This document shows, one piece after another, positions 1-7,241 of a stretch of DNA of 11,192 bases; within the stretch, counting starts at the first letter, position 1; each line of letters starts with the position of its first letter. The stretch covers positions 1 through 11,192 of the forward strand of contig JBAUTF010000025.1 of the NCBI GenBank assembly GCA_049582065.1, given 5' to 3'. Source of the stretch: DATKSS01 sp049582065. Its GTDB lineage: Bacteria; Chloroflexota; Dormibacteria; Dormibacterales; Dormibacteraceae. Both the position numbers and the translations under genes were made by a program. Under the pieces are notes generated by a model. That model was given only the letters and a program-made list of their open reading frames with translations, ran no database searches and was not told the origin of the DNA.

Positions 1-290
1 CCTACACGATTGGCTTTGTGGCGTGGGAGATCCCGCGTACACACCGGCAGCCGCAAGCGGCTTACGCCTCGAGTTGGCGCCGGGAGTTCGCCAGCCTGCT
101 GCCAGCCGACTTCCCGCTCGCCGGTCAAGTTCTCGACGATCTCGGGCAGGTCGCCGGCGAAGAGCAGTTCGAGGTAGGCCTTACAGCTCTCGCTGCCGGC
201 TTGGCCGGTCAGAACGCGCCATCGAAATCGCAGAGAACTCTGACTCGACGTCACGAAGCCCGCGATCGCACGTCGCGGCGATAGGTCCAT
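1..290 (-). CDS. Partial ORF, possibly SnoaL/NTF2-like
   Basis: A minus-strand reading frame is open from an ATG at 290-288 to the window edge, about 96 codons, so the 3' end is missing. GGAG lies three bases upstream of the ATG, close for a ribosome binding site. A GTG at residue 13 is an alternative start. The middle, containing AYLELLFAGDLPEIVENL and then EVGWQQAG, resembles the first helix and turn of SnoaL-like (NTF2-fold) proteins, which usually read as a helix, a G-D-hydrophobic turn, then D-x-x-W. The last 25 residues before the edge are Arg-rich and look less protein-like, so the gene may be frameshifted or decayed. Codons in the middle favour G/C at third positions, which supports this strand over the overlapping plus-strand frames. 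It is divergent from the membrane-protein gene at 331. The family assignment is inference from pattern only. Confidence 0.42.
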   Translation of the reverse strand, partial: MDLSPRRAIAGFVTSSQSSLRFRWRVLTGQAGSESCKAYLELLFAGDLPEIVENLTGEREVGWQQAGELPAPTRGVSRLRLPVCTRDLPRHKANRV

Positions 291-330
291 TATCTCCGCC
301 CTTGGTCGTCCGCCTTAGGATCAGCGGCGC

Positions 331-858
331 GTGAGCTTTCAGGACACCCTGCTTGGCTGGCACGACTTCTACCTAGCCTGCGCAGCGGCCTCGGCAACAT
401 TTGCGGGTCTGCTGTTCGTTGGCATATCCCTGCACCTTCGGATAATCGTGACCCACCCTGAGGCGAGGAGCCTGGCACGCGTCACACTGTCGGATTACTT
501 CGTCGTCCTCCTCGTATCACTGGTCCTTTTGACGCCCGCCGGAGTGCCCTAGCAACTCGGCATCGAAATGATTGCAATTGCCGCAGTGTCGCTCGCTCTG
601 ATAACCCCAGCCTCGGTCCGAGGCATTCGCGCCCGGCGCGCGCGGACCCTCGGGCTGCGCCTATTGATTTCCAGATTCGGCCTGAGCATGCTCGGATATA
701 TTGCCCTCGGTATCCTCGGCCTTGTCTTTTATTTGGGATCGACCCCGGCCCTCTTCGCCCAACTTGTGTGGATAGTCTTGGTGTTGCTCATAGTGGCCGT
801 ACGCAATACGTGGGACCTGCTGGTGACCGTCGCCGATAAGTCATCTAGCGGCCACTGA
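331..858 (+). pseudogene. Small membrane protein gene interrupted by an in-frame TAG
   Basis: One frame runs from a GTG at 331 (AGGA at 317-320, ten bases upstream) to the stop at 856-858 and is broken only by TAG at 550-552. Read through, it encodes about 175 residues. The N-terminal part begins MSFQDTLLGWHDFYLACAAA and holds two hydrophobic segments (about residues 14-35 and 52-70). The part after the stop holds two or three more, then a charged tail. I recall uncharacterised four-helix membrane proteins with a similar HDFY start followed by an A-T-x-x-G-L-L-F-V segment, but I have no name for the family. Membrane-protein character continues in the same frame on both sides of the TAG, so a nonsense mutation in one gene is likelier than two genes. 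The second half has an ATG at 568 but no clear ribosome binding site. Readthrough or an assembly error cannot be excluded. Confidence 0.72.
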
Positions 859-1111
859 CCACCGGAAATTGTCGTCAACGGGGCCGCGAAGCACTCGACC
901 ACCAGCGCCCCCGGTATTTCGGCGAGCTGGCGACTCTAGGTGTCTCGGCGAAGCTGTCAAATGCCGCAAATCTGACGCGCTGCGGCAGACGGACCACAAC
1001 ATATAGACGCCGCGGGCAACCCCGACCTCCTCAAAGCTCCGTCATGAACCGCGGGGTTCTCGGTCGTCATGGTGTACTTGCGCTGGCTTTCGCGATGCTG
1101 CCGATACTCAT
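859..1111. other. Stretch without a convincing gene
   Basis: No good coding frame is visible between the interrupted membrane gene and the 74-bp repeat at 1112. The stretch contains a perfect 7-bp inverted repeat (962-968 with 981-987, TGCCGCA/TGCGGCA, 12-base loop). It lacks a T-run, so it is at best a weak terminator for the gene ending at 858. It also contains a short ORF, 1044-1118, reading MNRGVLGRHGVLALAFAMLP then ILIC and a stop. That looks like an isolated signal peptide but has no clear ribosome binding site. By eye the stretch is less GC-rich than the operon to its right. Confidence 0.5.
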
Positions 1112-1185
1112 TTGCTGACAGCGGTCAGCATCAAATGGCACGTCCTGTCACACAGGGGCAAGTCTGGACGCACAAATGTTGCTCG
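1112..1185. repeat. 74-bp imperfect direct repeat, copy A
   Basis: This segment aligns without gaps to 10910-10983, matching at 63 of 74 positions by hand count. The longest shared runs include GCATCAAATGGC and CAGGGGCA. In copy B the repeat runs into the tRNA-Lys 3' end (CCA plus the first five acceptor-stem bases). Here the equivalent bases read TGTTGCTCG, and the similarity fades just beyond, so no tRNA remains. A hairpin CCTGT-CAC-ACAGG (1144-1156) is kept in copy B with one G-T wobble. A second perfect hairpin (1114-1119 with 1124-1129) exists only here. The copy lies just beyond the end of the minus-strand operon. Confidence 0.85.
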
Positions 1186-1248
1186 TGAGTTCGTGGTGCT
1201 GCGCGTCCTGGAGTTCCTGGCCGCAAGAACCCGAGCCTGAACCCGGCA

Positions 1249-1923
1249 TCAGCCGCTCAGGACGCTCAACCAACCCAGGCCGAGCGCGACGCTGGCCACG
1301 AACGCGCCGTAGCGCGCGATCCACTCCAGCCAGCCTCCCTCCCGCTCCGCGATCTGTCGCGGAGCGTAGATGAGCATCGCGTAGTAGACGACGGAGAAGC
1401 CGGCGAGGAAGAGCAGGATCGGCGTCGCGGCGTGAGGGTCGATCACGGCCGCGTGGCGGACTGCCGCGACCTGTGACTGCGGCAGCACCTCGGCGATGAA
1501 CGACCAGTAGAGGCCGCCGGAGATGATCGCGAACGGGCTGACGAGCGCGCGCCGGCCGGCCGTCCCCAGAGGCGGGAGCACGAACCGGGCCATCACGACG
1601 CATACCGCGGCGAACAGGACAGTGGCCAACACGAACGTCGATGACGCGCCGAGGGCGGTGAAGCCGGTGATCGTGACGAGAAGCAGCCCGCCCGTGAACG
1701 GCCCGACGACACCGCGATTCACCATCGACGGCTGTGTCTTCCCGGTTGGATCCGGCGCCTTCCTCACCGCGAGGCACACGAGCACCCCGACAACGGCGGC
1801 CAGGCGGAGGATGCCCGGGACCGGCTGACCCGGATCAAAGAGCCCCCTCTCTCCCGAGAAACGCAGCAGCAGCGGGCTCGCGACCGCAACCCAGCCCATG
1901 AGCACGATGTCCTCGATGCGCAC
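1249..1923 (-). CDS. Polytopic membrane protein of unknown function
   Basis: This is the last gene of the minus-strand operon, encoding about 224 residues. Hydrophobic segments cover most of the protein. The first is near residues 5-22, the second near 36-53, a pair lies in the stretch GLLLVTITGF...VLATVLFAAV, and three follow in the C-terminal half, giving six or seven helices. A conserved-looking YAPRQIAEREGGWLEW loop precedes the last helix. I do not recognise a named family. The open frame extends far upstream, but that part overlaps the preceding gene and reads as Arg-rich noise. I chose the GTG at 1923, 59 bases past the previous stop. The ATG at 1899, with GAGGA ten bases upstream, is a good alternative that only trims the N-terminus by eight residues. 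Its place behind the large exported protein suggests a membrane partner for it; that is inference. Confidence 0.78.
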   Translation of the reverse strand: MRIEDIVLMGWVAVASPLLLRFSGERGLFDPGQPVPGILRLAAVVGVLVCLAVRKAPDPTGKTQPSMVNRGVVGPFTGGLLLVTITGFTALGASSTFVLATVLFAAVCVVMARFVLPPLGTAGRRALVSPFAIISGGLYWSFIAEVLPQSQVAAVRHAAVIDPHAATPILLFLAGFSVVYYAMLIYAPRQIAEREGGWLEWIARYGAFVASVALGLGWLSVLSG

Positions 1924-1982
1924 CGGGAGGGCCCACCGCCTAGCGTCCGGGGAGGCTTCGGACCTGGTGGCGGGGTCCGGCG

Positions 1983-4900
1983 TCAAAGACCGCAGGCGGA
2001 AGACACCGTTATCGCGATGAGCATCAACCCCAGGCTGAAGTCGAGGCCTCGAAAGCCCGCCTCGCCGAGTCCGATCCACGGCTGGATCGCGCCGAAGGGC
2101 GTGCCCGCGTCCGCGTGGCCGTTGAAGAGTGCGAGAACGCACATGCCCGTAGCGACGACGTTGACACCGACGCAGAAGAACGGGAACGCCGGAGTCGCCG
2201 AGCAGAAGAGCGCGAGAATCGCAATCGAGAGTGCCAGACAGTCGAACCCGTCGAAGTGGCACGACTTGGTCGCGAAAGCGCCCCTGAACATGCCGCCGCC
2301 GGTGCTGTCCAGGAGCACCGCCTTCGCCACTCCCGACTGACGGTCGACGACCCACATCGCATCGGCAGCCCCATTCGCCGGAACCACGAGGTGGTAGTCG
2401 TCGTACACCCGCATTAGCTCGGTCCACGCGGCGAGCTTGTCGGACGGGACGGTCCGGAGCCAGTTGGCGAGCGTGGAGAAGTCGCCGTACGCGATTCCCA
2501 CGAGTGACGCGCCCGACAGACGCGTGTACGCGCTGTCGGTCAAGGTCGCCGCTTCGGCTGCGGACCATTCCGCCGACGTCTTGACCGTCGCCGCGAACAC
2601 CGTGTGCGGCTCGCTCGCAAGCGGGACGAGCTGGTTGAGACCCACAGCCACGTCGCAGTGCACCTCGACCGTGCTCAGGTCGGGGGATCGCTCCTGGAAG
2701 ATGGCCACCCTCATCGCCTGGGTGCACGCGGCGTCCACGGCCGTGGGGCGCATAAGCGACGGGAGAAAGACCGGCGTCCGCTTGACCCCGCCGGCAACCG
2801 CCTTGAGGATCGCGTCGCTGCTCGCGCTGCCCCAGATCGGGATGAGCGGTGCGACCGAAAGGTAGGACGCGATGAAGTCGTCGAGTAGCGCCGCTGTTGT
2901 GGGAGTTCCAGGCTCGACCGCGATGGTCGTGATGCCGTCGAGCGCGGCTCGCGTCTCGGTGACCGCCGTGGGGTCGACGGACTGGCCTTCGATGGGATCG
3001 TTGCGCAGCTGCACGCCCGCAAGACGACGCTGCATGCTCACCCCGGGATACTCAACGGTCACGGACAGGCCGGCGAACGAGGGCGGCGGCACAGGCTGCG
3101 TGGGTACCGAGTAGGTGGCAGTCCCGACCGGCTGGTCATGCCCCGCCAGCCCAACCGTCACGGTCCGTTGCGCCGGGCCGGTCGCCGGCGCCTGGTACCG
3201 GAATCGGTACGCGCCGCCGACCCAGACCTTGGCTGCCCCGCCGGCCATGGCGGCGGCCTTCGCGGGTGAGGCCGGGTCGCCGATGTCGAGCTGCTGACCG
3301 CCGCTGACCGACACCAGGAGCTGCAGGTTCGCCATCTTCACGTTCCCGACAGGCATGAAGAACACGGGGACGTTCGCCGCGGCGAGGCGCCGCTGGTAGT
3401 ACAACGTGTGTGCGGAGCTCGAGTCGGCGACGTCGGCGTCGCCCACGGCGATCACCGCGCTGATCCGCTGGTCGAGCGCGGGCCCGCCGAAGCTCAGCCA
3501 CGGATCATCCGAGTCGGAGACACCGCTGAACGACGCGACCAGGGTCGCCTGGTCGGGCGCCACCCACGCGGACGGGTCTGGAACCCTTCCCGGTCTCACC
3601 ACCTGCACGTCGAACGGGGTGGTCGCCGACTGGGCGACTATCGCAGCGGCCAGCGAAGTGGCGAACGCCTGCTTCGCGGCGTCGGTCTTGAATGGGCTCG
3701 GGTCCGGTAGCCCTTCGTAACAGATGAGGACGCGAGCGCGCGGCTGCGAGCCCGCATTCGAGTAGAGGACGAAGCTCCCGACCGGGGCGCCCTCTTCCTT
3801 GACGGTGAAGCTCGCGGCATCGAGACCGTCCACCGATGAGCCAGCCGCGTCCTTCAGCGAGCACTCCAGGTAGACGTCCGAGAAGGTCGCCGCCGATGCT
3901 TTGGTCGTGATCGACTTCACGCTGCTCACCGCCGCTGCGCGGTCGGAGTCCGAAAGCAGCTTGAACGACCCGTAGGGCCCGGGCGTGTCTGTGGCAGTCG
4001 GATCCGCGGTGGCACTCGACGAGCCGAGCACGTCGCCGTGCACTGTGATCATCTGCCCGGCGACCGCCAGCTTCGCGGCCTGGTCTGGCGTGACCGACGT
4101 GTTCTGAACCTGCAGGACGGGCACTCGCAGAGGAAGCGCCGCGAGCCCCGAGTCCAGCACGGCCTTCGCGCCCTGTGGCGGCACGAATGTGAGGAGGACC
4201 TGGTGGCCGAAGACCTCGTCCGCGGGCCAGGTCCCGCTGACCAGGTCGACGCTCTGTGTTTGGGGCGTGACAGCACCGAGCGCCGGGCTGGGGATGGCCG
4301 AGACGGTGATCCGGACGTTCGGCACGTCGTCCTCGCCCTGAGGCGACAGGTGGGCCAGCGGAGTGTCGACTACCCCCATGTCGCCCAGCGCGACACCGTA
4401 CTGCTGCTTCCCGTTCACCTGGTAAACGACCACCGGCACGGTCGGGGGCAGGAGGTCGTTGCGCGTATGCGCAACCTGAGCCGCGGCCGGGAGCGCCTTG
4501 AGGATCGCCGCGGCCTGATCGGGCCCTGGATCGAAGGGCTGCTGTGTGGGAGCGGCCGGCAGTCCCGCCTGCCTCAAGAGGCTCCGAGCCAGGTCGACTC
4601 GGGCTCTGTCGGGCGCGAACGTCGGCAGCGGCCGGGCGCGATACAGCGACTCCGCGGTCAGTGCCGAGGGACGGTCCCCCACCTGCACCAAGGCCTTGAA
4701 ACCCGCCCGGTTCAGCATGTCGGCGAGCACGTCGGCGCGCTCCCTCAACGTGCCGCGGCCGGCCCGCAGCGTCGCGGCCGAGCCCCACCTTCGACTGTGA
4801 GACGGATCGCCGTAGCCTTCGATGACCGGCACGACAGCGATCTGGTCGCGCACGAACTCGACCATCTTCGTTGGGTCCTTGCCGGCGACCAGCTGGTTCG

Positions 4901-5093
4901 CGCGCTGCGCCAGGTGGTCCGGGCTCGCGAGGACGGCCTGGTGCAGCAGCTCGAGGGCCTGCTCGTATGGGCTGCTGCCAGGCGGGATCGGGATGGTCGC
5001 GCCGGCTTTGCTCGCCTGCCCGAACGTGCAGCTGTCGAGCACCGCCAGCAGCGTCGCCGCGCTCGTCGCGATGAGGAAATCGCGGCGCGTCAT
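1983..5093 (-). CDS. Large Tat-exported protein with degenerate transglutaminase-like and VWA-like domains
   Basis: The protein has 1036 residues. The start at 5093 gives MTRRDFLIATSA, a twin-arginine signal, then a hydrophobic stretch ending at Cys22 (context VLDSC, an imperfect lipobox). The frame is open up to 5177, but that start would overlap the upstream gene. Residues about 77-140 resemble a transglutaminase-like core (TLRAGRGTLRERADVLADML, then NRAGFKALVQVG), but the usual catalytic Cys position is occupied by another residue. Residues about 404-605 look like a VWFA-related domain: VDGLDAASFTVKEEG before it, RVLICYEG as strand one, ISAVIAVGDADVADSS and VPVFFMPVGN later. The metal-binding DxSxS motif is absent. 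A beta-rich segment follows (about 625-665). The last 100 residues hold two or three hydrophobic segments and six cysteines. I infer an envelope-anchored binding or scaffold protein rather than an enzyme. No characterised homologue is recognised. Confidence 0.85.
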   Translation of the reverse strand: MTRRDFLIATSAATLLAVLDSCTFGQASKAGATIPIPPGSSPYEQALELLHQAVLASPDHLAQRANQLVAGKDPTKMVEFVRDQIAVVPVIEGYGDPSHSRRWGSAATLRAGRGTLRERADVLADMLNRAGFKALVQVGDRPSALTAESLYRARPLPTFAPDRARVDLARSLLRQAGLPAAPTQQPFDPGPDQAAAILKALPAAAQVAHTRNDLLPPTVPVVVYQVNGKQQYGVALGDMGVVDTPLAHLSPQGEDDVPNVRITVSAIPSPALGAVTPQTQSVDLVSGTWPADEVFGHQVLLTFVPPQGAKAVLDSGLAALPLRVPVLQVQNTSVTPDQAAKLAVAGQMITVHGDVLGSSSATADPTATDTPGPYGSFKLLSDSDRAAAVSSVKSITTKASAATFSDVYLECSLKDAAGSSVDGLDAASFTVKEEGAPVGSFVLYSNAGSQPRARVLICYEGLPDPSPFKTDAAKQAFATSLAAAIVAQSATTPFDVQVVRPGRVPDPSAWVAPDQATLVASFSGVSDSDDPWLSFGGPALDQRISAVIAVGDADVADSSSAHTLYYQRRLAAANVPVFFMPVGNVKMANLQLLVSVSGGQQLDIGDPASPAKAAAMAGGAAKVWVGGAYRFRYQAPATGPAQRTVTVGLAGHDQPVGTATYSVPTQPVPPPSFAGLSVTVEYPGVSMQRRLAGVQLRNDPIEGQSVDPTAVTETRAALDGITTIAVEPGTPTTAALLDDFIASYLSVAPLIPIWGSASSDAILKAVAGGVKRTPVFLPSLMRPTAVDAACTQAMRVAIFQERSPDLSTVEVHCDVAVGLNQLVPLASEPHTVFAATVKTSAEWSAAEAATLTDSAYTRLSGASLVGIAYGDFSTLANWLRTVPSDKLAAWTELMRVYDDYHLVVPANGAADAMWVVDRQSGVAKAVLLDSTGGGMFRGAFATKSCHFDGFDCLALSIAILALFCSATPAFPFFCVGVNVVATGMCVLALFNGHADAGTPFGAIQPWIGLGEAGFRGLDFSLGLMLIAITVSSACGL

Positions 5094-5107
5094 GCCGGCG
5101 GCCTGGA

Positions 5108-6058
5108 TCAAGGCTGCTTCTGGAACTGAAGACCGCGGCCCTCGAGCGTCACCGTTAGGTGGTCGCCCGCCACCCATGCATCGATGGCGCCCGGGGTGCC
5201 CGTGATGTCTGACACGAGGCGGCCCGAGGAGTCCACCGACCAGGTTCCGCTGCGGCTCATGCCCCCGGGCATTTGGGTGGACACCGTGCCGTCGGGAGCG
5301 AAGGTGACCGACATCATCAGGTTCTTCCAGGTTCCAACGATGGCCTCGGCCAGCGGCCTGGGATCGCGGTCTGCCGCGGGCGGCGGGGTCGCGGCGCCGG
5401 CCATCTGCGCCTGCATCGCGTGGCCGATCGCGGCAATCTCGGCGCGCGCCTCGGCGGCCTTGGCCTGGTCACCGAATAGTGAACCGGCGAAGGCCTGCTT
5501 GGCCTCGTTCATGACCACCTTCGGATCAGTCAGCGCGCCGGCGGGCAGCGGGAGGTCGGCCAGCTGCTCGAGGTTGACGAGGTTGAGACTGCGCGGCAGG
5601 TAGTACATCCGCACGATGCCCGCCTCCGGCACCGCCTGGTAGGCGCCGGCGTTCGTCTCCACGCGCACCTTCTCGACCTGGATGTAGTGCGTCGTGGTGC
5701 TGTGGTTCCGGCCGTGCACGGTGTTGGTCCACTTTGAAACCGCGCCCTCGACGGACTCCACCCTCCCTGTGCGCACGTCCACCGTGAGCGAGTCCGCGCC
5801 TAGGAAGGAGCGCACCAGAAGGAATCCGGCGATGATCAGGCAGGCGACCCCGATCAGCGGTTTGGTGACGGCGTACTGGGGCGGTCCGGGCGCGAACCAG
5901 ACCACGAGGCCGGCCACTGTCAGAAGGGCCGCGAACTGCAACTCGCCCTTGCGGACCCCGCCCGACATTGCGCGCCAGCTGCGCCGCTGCGCGTCGGTCA
6001 GCTTTCCGGTGCGGTTGGCGTCGATTGCGTCGGGGACCAGCGGGGTCACTTCGAGCAC
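5108..6058 (-). CDS. Two-helix membrane protein with lipocalin-like C-terminal domain
   Basis: The protein has 316 residues. The N-terminus carries a N-R-T-G-K-L-T-D-A-Q-R motif (about 15-25), a short element seen before membrane anchors in many bacterial proteins. Two transmembrane helices follow at about 41-57 and 66-84. The next part is a beta-rich region with TTHYIQVEKVRVET and VRMYYLPRSLNLVNLE (about 110-165). Then come an Ala-rich helical stretch and a C-terminal domain from about 240 (IVGTWKNLMMSVTFAPDGTV, GTWSVD, LTVTLEG). The latter looks like the small barrel of lipocalin-like or DUF-type GTW domains. The start at 6058 (GTG) overlaps the previous gene by 13 bp. An in-frame GTG at 6049 gives a 4-bp GTGA overlap, the same arrangement as the preceding gene pair, and may be the true start. 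It ends 14 bases before the large exported protein. Function unknown; coupling to the neighbouring envelope proteins is inferred. Confidence 0.82.
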   Translation of the reverse strand: MLEVTPLVPDAIDANRTGKLTDAQRRSWRAMSGGVRKGELQFAALLTVAGLVVWFAPGPPQYAVTKPLIGVACLIIAGFLLVRSFLGADSLTVDVRTGRVESVEGAVSKWTNTVHGRNHSTTTHYIQVEKVRVETNAGAYQAVPEAGIVRMYYLPRSLNLVNLEQLADLPLPAGALTDPKVVMNEAKQAFAGSLFGDQAKAAEARAEIAAIGHAMQAQMAGAATPPPAADRDPRPLAEAIVGTWKNLMMSVTFAPDGTVSTQMPGGMSRSGTWSVDSSGRLVSDITGTPGAIDAWVAGDHLTVTLEGRGLQFQKQP

Positions 6059-6597
6059 GTCCAGGTCACGGTGCCGGACTCCGTCCCCTGCGGCCCCGTG
6101 GTCGAGCCGCCCTCCAGGTTCGAGAAGTTCGCCTGGCCTGATCCGTCGGCGTTGAGCGTCTCCGTGGAGCTGTTGCCGAGGAAGGTGTCCGGGCCGACCG
6201 TGACCCCGCCGCCGGCCAGAACCGATGCGTAACTCCCCGGTCCATGGAATTTGTCCTTCGAGATGCTGAATCCGAAGTTGAGGCCCTTGCCGCCGATGAC
6301 GACGGGTGCCGACGTCAGCGTCCCCGGGCCGAGCACCCAGCCGACGCTGTCGCCACTAGCCCACTCGGAGCAGGAGTTGAAGCCCGAGCCGCAGTCGTTG
6401 TCCACGAACGAGCCCTGGATCGCATCAAGGCCTGTGAAGTTGATCTGGACGTGGAAGAGGACGCAAGGTTTGGCGCACTGACCGGAGCCCAGGGAGGTGT
6501 GGCCCTCCGAGGTGTTTGTGGCCTGGCTCGAGGCGCAGGCGGCGAGCACCACTCCCGCCAGAACGGCGGTGAGCAGCTGGCCGATCCTCCAGGTCAC
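6046..6597 (-). CDS. Small secreted lipoprotein, unknown function
   Basis: The protein has 183 residues and a type II signal peptide: a short positive N-terminus, the hydrophobic stretch LLTAVLAGVV, and lipobox LAAC with the acylated Cys at residue 21. The mature part is Gly/Ser/Thr-rich and beta-like, with CAKPC, a DNDCGSGFNSC segment and a Cys three residues from the end, suggesting disulfides outside the cell. It has no recognised domain. The GTG start overlaps the stop of the upstream lipoprotein gene in a GTGA, so translation is probably coupled. Its own stop overlaps the start of the next gene. Lipoprotein assignment is strong; function is not known. Confidence 0.85.
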   Translation of the reverse strand: MTWRIGQLLTAVLAGVVLAACASSQATNTSEGHTSLGSGQCAKPCVLFHVQINFTGLDAIQGSFVDNDCGSGFNSCSEWASGDSVGWVLGPGTLTSAPVVIGGKGLNFGFSISKDKFHGPGSYASVLAGGGVTVGPDTFLGNSSTETLNADGSGQANFSNLEGGSTTGPQGTESGTVTWTCSK

Positions 6598-7220
6598 GGC
6601 AGGCGCGCAAGTGCGGTCTGGCCCTGTGCCTCCATCGCGGATGTCGCCGGGGCTGGATGGTCGACCACCAGGTCCACGATTGCCAGGAAGGTCGCGCCCT
6701 TGAGGGCGTACAGCGCCGACGCCGAGAAGGTGTGGCCGCCGTAGGTCTCACTCAGCGTTCCGACCGCGGCTCGGTCCGCTCCCGACAGCGAGGTGTCGGA
6801 CTCGTTGATGGTGAGCGTGAGCCCGGGAACATTCGTCTGCTTGGCGAGTTGGGTCACGATCTCGCTCTTCTCGGTGTCCCACTGCGACTGGGCGACGGCA
6901 GCGCTCGAGGCGGTGCCGACGAAGACCTCGAAAACATTGAGTGTGCCGGCGCCGTACCAGCAGATCTTGCCGCCGCCAGACGTGGTTTCCTCCTTGCTCG
7001 TGCCGTAGGTCGTGCCCGCGAGCGTCGACGCCTCGCTCTGGGTCACCACCTGGCAGGGATCGGTGGTGGTCGCCACAGCTGACGCGCTGGGCGAGGCAGA
7101 CGCAGCGGCGGTGCTGCTGCTAAGCGCCGGCGTGTTGTTGGCGGCGGTCGGTGCGCTGCCGCACGCGGCCACGAGCAGCGCGGCGGTAACGACGAAGAGG
7201 CTTCTCGGATTGGTTGTCAT
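6594..7220 (-). CDS. DUF3558-like lipoprotein
   Basis: The protein has 208 residues. The signal peptide (SLFVVTAALL) ends in lipobox VAAC, with the lipidated Cys at residue 20. A Ser/Ala/Thr-rich linker follows to about residue 52. The folded domain opens with DPCQVVTQSEASTLAG and has a second Cys in KICWYG, a pairing typical of DUF3558-like actinobacterial lipoproteins (DPC-x-L-x-T-x-x-E-x-x-x-L-G near the start, C-x-Y/W later). The ATG at 7220 has the strong ribosome binding site GGGAG seven bases upstream (7228-7232). The stop TGA overlaps the GTG of the next gene. It starts 21 bases after the DUF4242-like gene. The domain call is from pattern only; a solute- or polymer-binding role at the outer face of the membrane is inference. 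Confidence 0.85.
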   Translation of the reverse strand: MTTNPRSLFVVTAALLVAACGSAPTAANNTPALSSSTAAASASPSASAVATTTDPCQVVTQSEASTLAGTTYGTSKEETTSGGGKICWYGAGTLNVFEVFVGTASSAAVAQSQWDTEKSEIVTQLAKQTNVPGLTLTINESDTSLSGADRAAVGTLSETYGGHTFSASALYALKGATFLAIVDLVVDHPAPATSAMEAQGQTALARLP

Positions 7221-7227
7221 GAGGATT

Positions 7228-7232
7228 CTCCC
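7228..7232 (-). promoter_or_regulatory. Strong ribosome binding site of the DUF3558-like lipoprotein gene
   Basis: The minus strand reads AAGGGAGA ending seven bases before the ATG at 7220. It is the clearest Shine-Dalgarno site in the operon; most other starts here are GTG with weak sites or with overlaps. It suggests that the two lipoproteins are made at a higher level than the first cistron, or re-initiated independently. Confidence 0.7.
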
Positions 7233-7241
7233 TTCACTTGT

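Noticed and set aside
962..987. Hairpin as a rho-independent terminator
   Set aside because: The 7-bp stem is perfect, but the loop is 12 bases and no T-run follows on either strand.
1194..1250. A decayed tRNA remnant to the right of repeat copy A (TGGTGCTGCGCG, then CCTGAACC)
   Set aside because: The resemblance to the tRNA-Lys T-arm and acceptor needs a large insertion and only short matches remain, so chance cannot be excluded.
1924..2727. Upstream extension of the last operon gene to an ATG at 2727
   Set aside because: The extra 268 residues overlap the 3' end of the large exported protein gene in another frame and read as Arg-rich noise; membrane-protein text begins only near 1923.
3505..4788. 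A 427-codon open frame on the minus strand inside the large exported protein gene
   Set aside because: It is Arg/Gly/Ala-rich with no coherent domains and lies in another frame of a gene with clear signal and domain structure. Long shadow frames are expected at this GC content.
4038..5129. A 363-codon plus-strand open frame opposite the large exported protein gene
   Set aside because: It is the antisense shadow of a GC-rich gene; composition is dominated by Arg, Gly and Asp and no motif is visible.
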